The position numbers and the translations under genes are program-made. A DNA stretch of 64,000 bases from Desmodus rotundus (taxonomy: Eukaryota; Chordata; Mammalia; Chiroptera; Phyllostomidae), in NCBI RefSeq assembly GCF_022682495.2, contig NC_071392.1:72438097-72502096 (forward strand), given 5' to 3'. The notes under the pieces were generated by a model. That model was not told the DNA's origin, did no database searches, and saw only the letters and a list, made by a program, of their open reading frames with translations. Positions 35,491 to 46,190 of the stretch are shown piece after piece (position 1 is the stretch's first letter; each line of letters starts with the position of its first letter).

Positions 35491-36925
35491 GAAGGAAGCT
35501 GCACAGTGACCTGAAAACCAGAAAGACTCTTTGGGTGCCATCTTGGAGACTGGCTTCCAAAATGTTCCTACTTACTGATTCTATATTAGGAGTTTTTGGG
35601 CCAATAGTTTATTTTACATATCTCTAATTTTTACTTATAACTTTATATGATACTTATTCCTTCTCTTAAACAAAAGGTGAAGACTTGAATAATATGTTTG
35701 AATATTTTCTATTTCCACTTTCCATTCCTGCTAATGAATAACACATCGTTTAACATTATCTTAATTCTTTTGCTGTTACTTTGAGATTTTTAGAAAATAT
35801 ATTAATACTCCTGTGTTTTTCCTCACATTATTGTTCTCTTGATTTCTAAAATAAGAGTTACAGCAGTTCTACATTATATCCCACTTTCAATCGCATATCT
35901 TATATTACTTTCCTCTTTACATTTAAAAGGTTGGAGTCATTTACCTTTTAATCTGAATATAATGTACCAAAATATTTATGCTCTGTCCTTAGGCTAAGTA
36001 AAAATAATTGAAAGAAGAAATAGCATTTACATTATTATGTCCATTCAAAGATATGCTAGTAGGACATGTCCTTTTCAATGGTTGGTACCTCTAACTAAGG
36101 ATTGTTCTAAGTGGAATTAGTGTCAAATTGATTTCAAATAGATTCACTTCTCTTGACATTCCATCAGTTGCTAACACAAAGCACATTTTAATTTGCTTCT
36201 TCTTTGTCTTTGGTTCTTTCTAAAGTGCTCTATTCTCCCTGAGTTTTTAATCATATTATTTTAAAAAAATAATAAGCCTTATGTCCTGAAGTCATGATAT
36301 CTTTATATAAAACTCTACATCCTGATTACTTGTATTATTACTTGTAGTTATTTGTAATTACTTGTAGTTATAACTACTTGTAGTCACCCTACTAGCCTCC
36401 TCCATTTTTTAGTTATTATCTGGACTGCTTGCTCTCCAAACCTTCTGCAGAGTGGTCAGTGGGGGGTATTTCACCACTGCTTTCCTGAGTTCAGTCAACT
36501 CTTTACTGACTTCTACCCTTCCACTTTGATTATTGATGAATTTTTAAAAGTTCTTCTTCAAATACTTTCTTAAAAGATATGTGGACTATTTAAAAAATGT
36601 GTTGTTTTTATTATGTCACTATATGTCAATAATAATTTGTCTTAGTTTTAAATAACTTTTTTCAAAATACTGAAGGATTATAGAGTGACATTCATTGATA
36701 CTAATGACAAGTCTCATACTACTCAGGTTGTAATTTATTTAAAAATAAATTTTATTAGTAATTTTAAATTTAATTTTAATACTTAAATTGCTTATTTTAA
36801 ATTATTAGCTATTTTAATGAAATGAAAAAATCAGTTGCTTTACATCTTTACACGTATTTTAAGAATTTTTCACCTTTGACAAGGTGATGAATGTAAAAGG
36901 TTATCTCACTGTGTTTGTTTATTTT
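35491..36925. other. Unassigned AT-rich DNA
   Basis: Nothing recognised. 36330-36385 carries short repeats of TACTTGTAGTTA. Confidence 0.3.
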
Positions 36926-37115
36926 GTCACCCAAGGGCATGCTTATTGATTCTAGAGAGAGGGGGAGCAAGGCAGGGAGAGAGGAAGAGAAAACTCAGTG
37001 TGAGAGAGACACATCAATCAGTTGTCCCTCACATGCGCCCTGAGTGGGACCAAACCCCTGAACTTTTGGTTTACAAGACAATGCTCCAGCCAACTGAGCC
37101 ACACTGGCCAGGGGT
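36926..37115 (-). mobile_element. VES-type SINE
   Basis: Plus strand shows CACCCAAGGGCATGCTTATT, GATTCTAGAGAGAGGGGG, a CTTTTGGTTTACAAGACAAT part and a GAGCCACACTGGCCAGGGG end, the reverse of the tRNA-derived head. Confidence 0.85.
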
Positions 37116-37189
37116 CGCTGTGGTTTTAATTCACACTTAATATACTTAATATTTATTTATGATTTGTGTTTTTTCTTCCGTGAAATATC

Positions 37190-37400
37190 TGCACTTACCT
37201 TCTTTTGCCCACTATTGTATTACATTTTTTTTCTTTTGAATTGTAGATGCTTTATATATCTTTAAGATATACATATATTTTTGATCATATGTGTTGTAAG
37301 TAGTTTATTCCAGCTTAAAGCTTATCTTTTCATTCTCTTCATAGTGTCTTTTAATGTAAGAAGCTTTAACAGTCTAAAATGTATAGTAAAATTGGTTTAA
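37190..37400 (-). mobile_element. L1 ORF2-region fragment (weak)
   Basis: TTAAGATATACATATATTTT, GATCATATGTGTTGTAAGT and CTTATCTTTTCATTCTCTTC recall the reverse of an L1 ORF2 stretch. It runs into duplication copy 1. Confidence 0.4.
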
Positions 37401-37657
37401 GCATATATATGTGTATTTTAAATAATTTGGCAGAAAATTGAGTCCTGAAGTGGAGATAATTAGAATTCCATTTTCTTCTTTTCCCTGAGCAGAAGTGTTT
37501 ATCATACATGCTGGCAACTTCTAACAATAAGGAATTAATTCAGTGAAGGGGTGTGAATGGCTGTAGACAGTTGTCTTTAGGACATCTTCAAGATGGCAGA
37601 AAGGAGTGTATCTGGTGCCTTTAAAAAGTTAATACAATGACTTTTAAAAATAATATT
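37305..37657 (+). repeat. 353-bp local duplication, copy 1
   Basis: Matches 40317-40669 in the same orientation with an offset of 3012 bases at both ends. About four differences are seen in the last 230 bases, more in the first 120. There is no poly(A), terminal repeat or target duplication. The first part looks like L1. Confidence 0.92.
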
Positions 37658-39872
37658 TATGACCAAAATGCATTATTATGGTATTGATATAAGGAGTGCT
37701 TGCACAAAATATATCATATATCGGTTTGCACAATTTTGGGGGTCAAGTATTAGCACTGCTATATAATATAACCTTTCAGAAACAATTCAAATATGAACTT
37801 TTAGGTGGTTGTATGTGAAAGCAGATGTTGATACAGGGGAGAGAAAAAAGTTTTTATGAAATACTAGAAGTTAAAGTTCAATGATAGATATATTTATATT
37901 GATTGCTGTTATATAAGAAAGCTTTTTTTCTATACCAAACAGTTTTTCAGGAAAATAAAATACTTGACCTTCCCAGGCCAAAATCTGTTTACTTTTGCAA
38001 TTTATATCCCCAGAGTCTATCCTCAAAGTTGTTGAATGTAATTTATCCAAGTACATTACTTAGAAATTTCATCCTTTACTCATTTTAGTGAACCTTACTG
38101 TATCTGTTGAAAATGTAACTGTCTATTTAAAAGTCAAAGCAAAGCTTCATTTCTGGTGTGTTATAAAAGTAAAATGCTTCTCTTAGAACATGTATATGAT
38201 ATGATTGCTACTAGATTATTGAAAGGAAATGCTTTCGGTGGAATCTAGTTAATGTCACTCATAAAAGTTGTAAAAGAGTTTGAAAAATAATTCAAAGGAT
38301 AAATATTCATGTACAAACTCATCATAGCTTTTATTACAATCTAGCTGAACTGAATTATTCATAATCATATTGGTTTCTTGTCCATTGTTTATACTATACA
38401 AAATTGTTGGCTGTGTTATTTCTGTTTATAATTTTACCACAAGCACATTTTTTTTCCTATTTTCAAAACTTATAGTAATATAGTCTCTGAATCTCATATA
38501 AAGCCAACAGTAGGTCTGGACCGTTCTCCAGGTCAGCTGTCCTATGGTACAGACCTTGCATGTCTACCACACAAAACCAGGCCTTCTTTCACCAGGTGGG
38601 GCAGGATCTGTAGAGCCTGAGCATCAGACAGGGGACATTTACTGACTTACCTGGAAGTCACATGTGACACTCTGATGGAGCGTCACTGCACAAAAGCAGT
38701 AACTTATACTCACCTAATCACAAAGATGTTGAGAAGTACAGCTTTCTAAGTGTCTATGAAAATATTTTGAACACAGCATTACCTCTGTCACAACCTATTC
38801 AATGAAAATCTGCCTTGCAAATTTTGAATTTATAAGGAAATAAAGTATAAATTATAAGGTTCATTAATTAATTTGGTAAGGTTTTTTGTGAGATTATTTT
38901 CTTGTATCTCTATCTCTGATACTTCTTTTCTACTAGTAGGGCAAGATGTAAAATAAATAAAAACACATAACTACTTTTGCCTGATCTAGTAAACAGGGAG
39001 AAAAATGTGCCTGAGAAGTATCCAGGAATATTGCAGCGGATCAGCGATGCTGTGAGTCACGAGCTATGACCGGAGCCGCTCTGCACAGTGCGTGGCAGAC
39101 TGCCAGATTCTTGCTCTTTGGGCTCCGTTCTCCAGAACACCTTGCTTTTCTTTAGACCTCTGTTTTGTTTCCTGTGTTTATTTCAATGAGTAGACAATTG
39201 ATTTTTATCCACATGCAAGCACGTCATTCTGCCATTACTAATTCTGTTTTTGTTTTCTATTTTGTGAACAATTTACCTTTTAATATGAGTTTGGCAAACA
39301 GGGTTTTGTAGATTCAATTGTTCTTTTATTCTAATGATGTATTTCCCTTGTTTCTTTTTAAAAATATTATTAAAATGTTATTATCACCTCCATATTTTTA
39401 TCCCAAAGCTTGATTTTATTTCTACAACCATGATGGAATTTAGAAAAAGCAGTCCCTAACTGAATAATTTTTTATCTAGACAGAGTGGAGTGAAGTAACT
39501 GTTGTGATAGAGTTTTACATTCAGTCACCAGGTTTCTGGTATTAGAGACATATGACATAAACCAGGCTCGGTTGTTCCTGGGTTTAAATATTCATGATAG
39601 CAACTTAACCGAAGGATGAGTTTCTCAAAACATTGTCCATAAAAAATTTCTAAAATATGAAAATTAGAAGTTAAAAAAGGCTAATGAAGTGAGTGGGGAC
39701 CTATAAATAGGAATGTCTAAAGAAGCTTTTGCTGTCCCTCCTTGCTTTTGTTTAGCATGTCATTTTAGTTCAGGAAAAGGTGAACTGATGTTCCGGCTGC
39801 TAATTAACCTCTCCTCTTTAAACTACTTTTTCCTTTGCACAACTGAATTGAAGCTCATGACCATAGGTCTTT
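37658..39872. other. Unassigned 2.2-kb block
   Basis: No gene recognised. 39025-39125 has several CpGs in an otherwise CpG-poor stretch. Confidence 0.3.
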
Positions 39873-40145
39873 TTTTTTAGTCTTTATTATAATTTTTCTA
39901 TTGCCATTTATCACCCTCATATCCCCTGTCCCCACAATCACCACACTGTTGTCCATGTCCATGAGTCCTTTTTTCCTTTTTTGCTCAATCCCTCCACTCC
40001 CTCTCCCCACCACTAGCTGTCATCCTGCTCTCCATCTATGAGTCTGTCCCCATTTTCCTTGTTAGTTCACTGTGTTCATTAGATTCCGCATATGAGTGAA
40101 ATCACTTGATTCTGACATCTCAGCATTCGTTTGATGGAACAGAAA
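39873..40145 (-). mobile_element. L1 3'UTR
   Basis: T-rich tail, ATTGCCATTTATCACCCTCA, ACACTGTTGTCCATGTCCAT, a TTTTTTGCTCAATCCCTCCA block and TTCCGCATATGAGTGAAATC: the reverse of an L1 end, same type as 12262-12480. Confidence 0.78.
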
Positions 40146-40316
40146 AACCGCTTGTGCTAATTTCTTTCTTCCCTGGCTTCTGGCACAAGTTATACTTTTA
40201 GAGACATTTTCTATAGCTCATGAAATAATTTTAAGAATTTCACTAGTAAGACAGTTTGGGAAAGAGATTCTTCAAGGCTAGTTTTCATGTACCTGAGTCA
40301 TAAAAGTTCTTTGTAA

Positions 40317-40669
40317 TTACTCCAGCTTAAATCTTATCTTTTCATCTCTTCATAGTGCCTTTTAATGTAGGAAACTTTTACAATCTACAAATGTATGGTA
40401 AAATTGGTATAAGCACATATATGTGTATTTTAGATAATTTGGCAGAAAATTGAGTCCTGAAGTGGAGATAATTAGAATTCCATTTTCTTCTTTTCCCTGA
40501 GCAGAAGTGTTTATCATACATGCTGGCAACTTCTAACAATAAGGAATTAATTCAGTGAAGGGGTGTGAATGGTGATAGACAGTTTTCTTTAGGACATCTT
40601 CAAGATGGCAGAAAGGAGTGTATCTGGTGCCTTTAAAAAGTTAATACAATGACTTTTAAAAATAATATT
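40317..40669 (+). repeat. 353-bp local duplication, copy 2
   Basis: See copy 1 at 37305-37657. Unlike copy 1, the sequence before this copy does not look like L1, so copy 2 is probably the daughter. Confidence 0.92.
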
Positions 40670-40939
40670 GACGACACTCCATATTAGAAATTACTGGCTG
40701 GTGTACTTAAGATTTCTGAATTATCTGATTATCATTCTCCCAGTTTAATATGCTGTGGTTGGCTACATACAATTAATTTTTTAAATTAAACTGATTCTGA
40801 GTTTAGGAATGAGAGCTAATACAATCATATACATTTTAAAATGTAAAGTATAAATCAAACTATTTTATGTTATGCCAGTCAAAAGTGGATTTTTACATTA
40901 ATTTCGGAGTTCAGGACAATGACTTTCTTACATGGCAGT

Positions 40940-41012
40940 CATCAAAACCATCCCATGGCCTGGCAGATGTCGTGTGTTCAGTAAGTGTTTGATGACACGA
41001 ACGAACGAATGA
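40940..41012 (+). mobile_element. L2 3' end
   Basis: GCCTGGCAGATGTCGTGTG, then TCAGTAAGTGTTTGATGA and repeated CGAA/TGAA units is the L2 3' terminus. Confidence 0.55.
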
Positions 41013-41049
41013 AGATTCAGGGCAGAGGCTCTATGATAGGGAAAAGCCA

Positions 41050-41745
41050 GTCTTTTAAATTTTTTATATTTAAAAAATTTTTTCAATTACAGTCGACATT
41101 TAATATTATTTTATGTTAGTTTCAGGTGCTTATACATTTACATAGTTCAGGAAGTAGACCCCTGAGTAAGTCTAGTACTCACCTGGCACCATACATAGTT
41201 ACTACACTGTTGTTCCTGTGCTGTACTCTGTATCACATGACTATTTTGTAACTACCGATTTCTACTTCTTAATCCCTTCACGTTTTTCACCCAGCCCTTG
41301 ACACCCCCTCCCATCGGGCAACGCCATTTTGTTCTTTGTATATATGAGTCGGTTTTTGTTTTGTTTGTTCATTTATTTTGTTCTTTAGATTCCACATGTA
41401 AGTGAAATCATATGGTATTTGTCTTTCTCTGTCTGACTTATTTTACTTAATACCCTCTAGCTCCATTCATGCTGTCCAAATGGTAAGATTTCATTGTTTT
41501 TTATGGCCAAGTAATATTCCATTTTATATATGTATCATATTTCTTTATCCACTTGTCTATTGATGGACACTTAGGTTGCTTTCATATCTTAGCTGTTGTA
41601 AATAACCCTGCAATTGACATAGGAATGTATATATCTTTTCGTATTAGTGTTTTGGATTTTTTCGGATATATACTCAGAAATGGAATTGCTGGGTAATAAG
41701 GCTAGGTTTTTTTTGAGGAATATTCATACTGTTTTTCATAGAAAG
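41050..41745 (-). mobile_element. L1 ORF2 end and 3'UTR
   Basis: About 700 bases of the reverse of an L1MA-type 3' end: TAGTTTCAGGTGCTTATACA, ATTCCACATGTAAGTGAAAT, GGCCAAGTAATATTCCATTT, ATTGATGGACACTTAGGTTG, AGAAATGGAATTGCTGGGTA. No intact frame. Confidence 0.85.
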
Positions 41746-41886
41746 CCATTCTATTTTCAAAGTCATCTTCAAGTTAAAGAAATCATTGAAGATTTTTGCA
41801 GCTTTCTAACCATGTGAAATCCAGAACCATAGGTGTTGGGTAAGTACTGCTTACTAAAATATAATGCAAGCCAAAGTATAAGATGC

Positions 41887-42800
41887 ATGTATTATTTCCT
41901 CTTGCTGCATAACAAATTACCAAAAACTCTAAAACAGTATCCATTTATTATTTCATAATATAGGTAAGAAATCTGGGGACAATGAGACTAAATACTCTGC
42001 TAAGGGTCTCACTGGGCTGAAATCGGCAGGGTCTATGGCTGTGGCTTTGATCTGGGCTCAGTATCCTTTTCCAAATTCACTGGTTCATTTCCTTGAGGGT
42101 GTAGGACAATGGTGGTTTTTCCTACAAGCTATCAGCCAAGGACAACTCTGATCTGCTACAGGAAGCTCCCTGCCATGTGGCCTCCTGCTATAGACCACAT
42201 TGTGTCCCCCAAAATTCAAATGTTGACGTTCTAACCTCCATTACCCTGGTTTTGGAGATAGGGCTTTTAGAAGGTAATTACCGTTGAATAAATTCATAAA
42301 GGTGCATCCTAATCTGATAGGATTGGTGACCTTATATAGAGAGAACACAACAGGGAGGAGGCTTTGAGTGAACCAGGAGGACAGCTCTCTCTAGAAGCTG
42401 ATCACGTTGGCACCTTGAACTCAGACTTCCAGCTTGCAGAACTCTGAGAAAATAAATGTCCCTTGTTTCAGCCACCCAATCTATGGCATTTAGTGATGGC
42501 ATCCAGAGCTAAGTAAGTCACCCCACAGACATTTCATAACAAGGATGTTTGCCTTTTCCAGGCCGGCCAGAGAACATCTCTCAGGCTTCCTCTCCTCCAA
42601 CCTGGTTGAGGAAATAAAGGGCACGAGTAATCAGATTACTCTGATTATCTTCCTTTCTTAAGGTTGAAAGATCTGTGGCATTAATTACACCTGCAAAATC
42701 CATTCAAAGCAACTTTTAGATTATTGCTTAATTGGGTAACTGGGAGGAGGTGTGCATATACCAGAGCCTGAGATCTTGGGAGCTGTCTTACAACTAAGGC
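41887..42800 (+). mobile_element. MLT1-like LTR, split by a second MaLR LTR
   Basis: Start: TTATTTCCTCTTGCTGCATA, ACAAATTACCAAAAACTC, TTTATTATTTCATAATAT; middle: ATCGGCAGGGTCTATGGC; end after 42520: GAGAACATCTCTCAGGCTTC and TTAATTACACCTGCAAAATC. The two halves flank the unit at 42186-42520. Confidence 0.5.
42186..42520 (+). mobile_element. MaLR LTR nested in the above
   Basis: TGCTATAGACCACATTGTGT, CCCCCAAAATTCAAATGTTG, ACCTTATATAGAGAGAACAC, then GAACTCAGACTTCCAGCTTG, AGAACTCTGAGAAAATAAAT and a TTTCAGCCACCCAATCTATG end: a near-complete ERVL-MaLR LTR. Confidence 0.7.
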
Positions 42801-42814
42801 TGCCAGACTGCATA

Positions 42815-43072
42815 TATCTTTAAAATTTAAATTTTCTAATAGCCGCATAAAAAAGTAAAAAGAGACAAGTAAACTTCATAATGTATATTTTATTGAACCA
42901 GATATATCTGAAATGTCATTTCAACATATAATAAGTATAAAATTATAATGATATAAGTTATATATTTTTTTCATGGAAAATGTTAGAAATCCAGGGTGTA
43001 CCTCAGTTCTGACCATCCTATTTCAAGTACACAATACTGGCAAGTGACTAGTGGCTGCCTCTTCAACAGCAC
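42815..43072 (+). mobile_element. hAT-type DNA transposon-derived fragment
   Basis: AAATTTTCTAATAGCCGCAT, TATATTTTATTGAACCAGAT, AAATGTCATTTCAACATATA, TATTTCAAGTACACAATACT and AGTGACTAGTGGCTGCCTC keep the order of a common mammalian hAT-derived repeat. The name is left open. Confidence 0.45.
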
Positions 43073-43548
43073 AACAATTATAGGTGTAATCCAGGTTAAT
43101 TACCTTAAGAATTCAAAGAAAGCAGAATGGCATTTCAACCCTTTCTGAGACTGAAAGATTACACTGAAAGTGAACTCCAGGAATAACTGGAAACACCCAC
43201 ATCGGTACATATATTTTTCTTGCAGCTTGAATTTAGGCTTAAGTAACAAATTAAAACAAAATTATTTTTAAAAAGAAAAATACATTATAAAGTTCAAATA
43301 GAAAGTAACATTTTGTTAAATCTTTTAAAATGGTATTTTTCTCTTATATTTTGCTTTTTTTGTGGATGGTACTAGATGTAAAATTATGTAGTTTTAAATT
43401 TCATCCAAATCTTGCTGCTACTTTCATAGCACCATTTTAATAACTAGTACATGTTTAATTCACTGAAAATATGAATATGAACCTGTCTATTGTTTAACAT
43501 GAACTCTAGTGAATAGAGAATTGTTTCTCTTGTTCAGAAAGTAGTGAA
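43073..43548. other. Unassigned AT-rich DNA
   Basis: Nothing recognised. Confidence 0.3.
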
Positions 43549-43710
43549 GCCTTTCTTTCTTTCCCTCTCTCCCTCCCTCTCTCCTTCTTTCTTTCTTCCT
43601 TCCTTCCTTTCTCTCTCTTTCTTTCCTTCCTTCCTTCCTTCCTTCCTTCCTTCCTTCCTTCCTTCCTTCCTTCCTTCCTTCCTTCTTCCTTCCTTCCCTC
43701 CTTTCTTTTT
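43549..43710. repeat. Pyrimidine tract (CTTT/CCTT)n
   Basis: About 160 bases of almost pure C/T on the plus strand, with CTTT, CCCT and a long CCTT part (43622-43683). Frames through it are artefacts. No SINE head is seen next to it. Confidence 0.95.
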
Positions 43711-44584
43711 TTTGGCCTACATGTCATTGTTAAGAACTGGGCCCCGGATTTTTAGATTGTTTACAAATATGCCTACCTTAAATTAAGGAGAGAAAAAAAA
43801 AAGAAGAAAAAAGTCTTATACAATTGCCTTTTTGGCTTGGAGGAATGTTAGGTTAAGTGGTGAAAGAAAGACCGTTTAAGGAAAGGAAAAGAAAGTGAAA
43901 GGGGGAAGAAATAGTGATGAATGGAAGGAATGCTCCCTGAATATTTGTTGTGAAGTATATTCTATTTGGGGTGCCAAGCAGTGCACAAGCAGCCCACTTC
44001 AACCTGAGTTGTATTCCTCTAGTCACAGGATACCAGAGGCATGTACATACAGATTGTATACAAAGATTCTCTCAAGGACTAAACAGAATCAGAGAAGAAC
44101 TCGCTGCCCTGAAGCATGTGGCTATTCCTAATATGCGGAGGCTGGAAGAGTTTGGAAGAACTGGTGAAAAAAATTGAGAAGGAACCACCAGTTAAATACA
44201 AAGAGCCAAGAATGGGTATCTTGAAGGCTAAGTAAAGAAAGTGAATCAAGAAAGGGTTAGTTTTAAAAAGAGACAAATGCTGCTAATAGATAAAGACTGA
44301 GAATTCATTATTGAATTTGTCAGTGATGACACTGAAAATAAGGTCCATGGTCCTACTTGAAAAAAAATTAATTGCAAACAGAAAAATAGGATGTACAAAA
44401 GAAAGGAAACCAAAAGAAAAGCTTTTTAAAAGGGTTTTGTAGGAAAAAAGGGTGAAGAAGTGGTGGCAGCTTGAGAAAATTGTGGAATCAATAACAAATA
44501 ATGTTTTATCAATACCCTTCTTGATCGATTGCAATGTAGCTAATGAGTTACACTGGGCATTATAGCTCAAATATAGCTCAAATT
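43711..44584. other. Unassigned; short frame of unknown origin
   Basis: A plus-strand frame at 43950-44177 contains NRIREELAALKHVA, a helical-looking segment. I do not recognise it and see no start context, splice site or homologous motif. 44561-44588 has three imperfect copies of ATAGCTCAAA. Confidence 0.3.
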
Positions 44585-44678
44585 ATAGCCAAAATAGGTA
44601 AGTCTGAAATCAGAGGTGGCCTGAAGGTGGCCGTTCCTTCCGGCCACCTCTGATTTCAGACTTACCTATTGTGGATAG
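44585..44678. repeat. Long inverted repeat (hairpin)
   Basis: Perfect 29-base arms at 44593-44621 and 44642-44670 with a 20-base spacer. The pairing goes on outward for about seven more bases with mismatches (ATAGCCA against TGGATAG). No TE family recognised. Confidence 0.96.
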
Positions 44679-45101
44679 TTCCATGCAAGCTCAGAATTAC
44701 CTCACAGTGACAGCGGCAGTGCTCTAAGCATATTTCTGTTTTCTTCCCAGATCTTCAGTAGTATATTTGACCCAGGGAAAGAGTAGCTGGGATGGACAGG
44801 ATGACCTAAAACTCCTAGGAGCAACTCTCAAACAGTGATCTAGAACTGGAGCCCAGAGAGATCCCCCAGCCTTCCATTATTCAGGTGGAAAAATCTAGGT
44901 ATCTGTACATTTCTCAAGAGGTTTGCATGGAAACAAACTCCTAAAACATGCCACATCAGCCTCAGTAATGAACATTTATTTTGGAGTTTTCTCTTTCTCT
45001 GTCTCACTATGCCTGACTTCTTACTACTATCTCTACTTCCAGAGGTCCCCTCGTGAGTGTATTACTGCAAATAATCTGCTTTTGTTCCAGCTCAAATTGA
45101 T
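44679..45101. other. Unassigned
   Basis: Nothing recognised. Confidence 0.3.
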
Positions 45102-45429
45102 ACTATCCCTACTTACTTTCCCTTCTTTCCTCTCTTTCCTTCTTTCTTTCTCTTCCTTTCTTCCTCCTTCCCTCCTTCCCTCCCTCCCTCCCTTCCTTCC
45201 TATCCTCACTTGAGGATACATTTTTATCCATTTGAGAGAGAGAGAGAGATCGATCAATGTGAGAGAGAAACACCAATCCATTGCCTCCTGCACGCACCCA
45301 GACCGGGGATTGGACTGGCAACCTACTTATGTTCCCTGACCAGGAATCAAACCCTGAAAACTTTTGATACACAGAAAAACCCTTTACCCAACTGAGCCAC
45401 CTGACCAAGGCAACACACTATCCCTACTT
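45102..45429 (-). mobile_element. VES-type SINE with long microsatellite tail and 13-bp TSD
   Basis: ACTATCCCTACTT flanks the unit at 45102-45114 and 45417-45429. The SINE (45215-45412) reads on the minus strand. Its 3' tail, between the SINE and the lower-coordinate duplication, is a 100-base pyrimidine tract on the plus strand (CTTT, CCTT and CCCT units; 45115-45200). Confidence 0.92.
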
Positions 45430-45479
45430 TAAAATCTTCCAAATTATAACTACAGAATGAGTCTCTATTACAAACTCCA

Positions 45480-46190
45480 GAATTTTCATTAAGAAAGCTA
45501 ACTGCCTATTCATCCCCGACCTTGGGCTATTTAATAAGCATTTAAAATACATAATGTCTAATCAGCATGTCAAACACTATTACCAATTTGGTTTAAGCTG
45601 CTATCATATCTTGTATGAACTATTGGTATAGACTATTAATTTGTCTCCAAACTTCAACTTTATATGTTCTTGTAATTTCTCAATGCCAGAACAATTTTTT
45701 AAAACTCAAACTCAAATTTTGAATTTAAACCCTCCAAGGATTTACCATCTCAGTGAAGGTAAAGTTCAATGTTTTTATCCTAACCTACAAATCACTAAGT
45801 CAATTAGTTCCCAACTACCCCAAACCACCCCATTCCCACTCATACTGCTCAAGTCACACTGACTTGGTTGATACTTCTCTTTCCCTACATGTTCACTTGG
45901 CTAATGTTATGTCCTTCAGGTTTCTGTTCAACGTTACCTCATCAAAGAGATTCTTCCCAATTATCTTTTATAAAATAAGACAGCCACATATGATCACCAT
46001 TTATGCCTTTGTCAGGGTTCATTGTCTTTATAAAAGTAACCAAATCCTGACATATAGGATTATTGTTATTGCTCCTTATTTATGGTTTATTATAAGGTCC
46101 TTAAGGCAAAGATTGTTTCTTGGTTTTCATTGCCTAGTCACTGTTCAGTAGCTAGAACAAGGCTTAATACTCAATGCTGGGTAACATTTT
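45480..46190 (+). mobile_element. L2 LINE, ORF end and 3'UTR
   Basis: Order of words fits L2: AAACCCTCCAAGGATTTACC, a GTAAAGTTCAATGTTTTTAT part, GTCACACTGACTTGG, TCCTTCAGGTTTCTGTTCAA, CGTTACCTCATCAAAGAGAT, TAAGGCAAAGATTGTTTCTT and GCTAGAACAAGGCTTAATAC. Very decayed. Confidence 0.65.

Noticed and set aside
43506..43786. Frames on both strands through the pyrimidine tract
   Set aside because: Simple-sequence translation, not coding.
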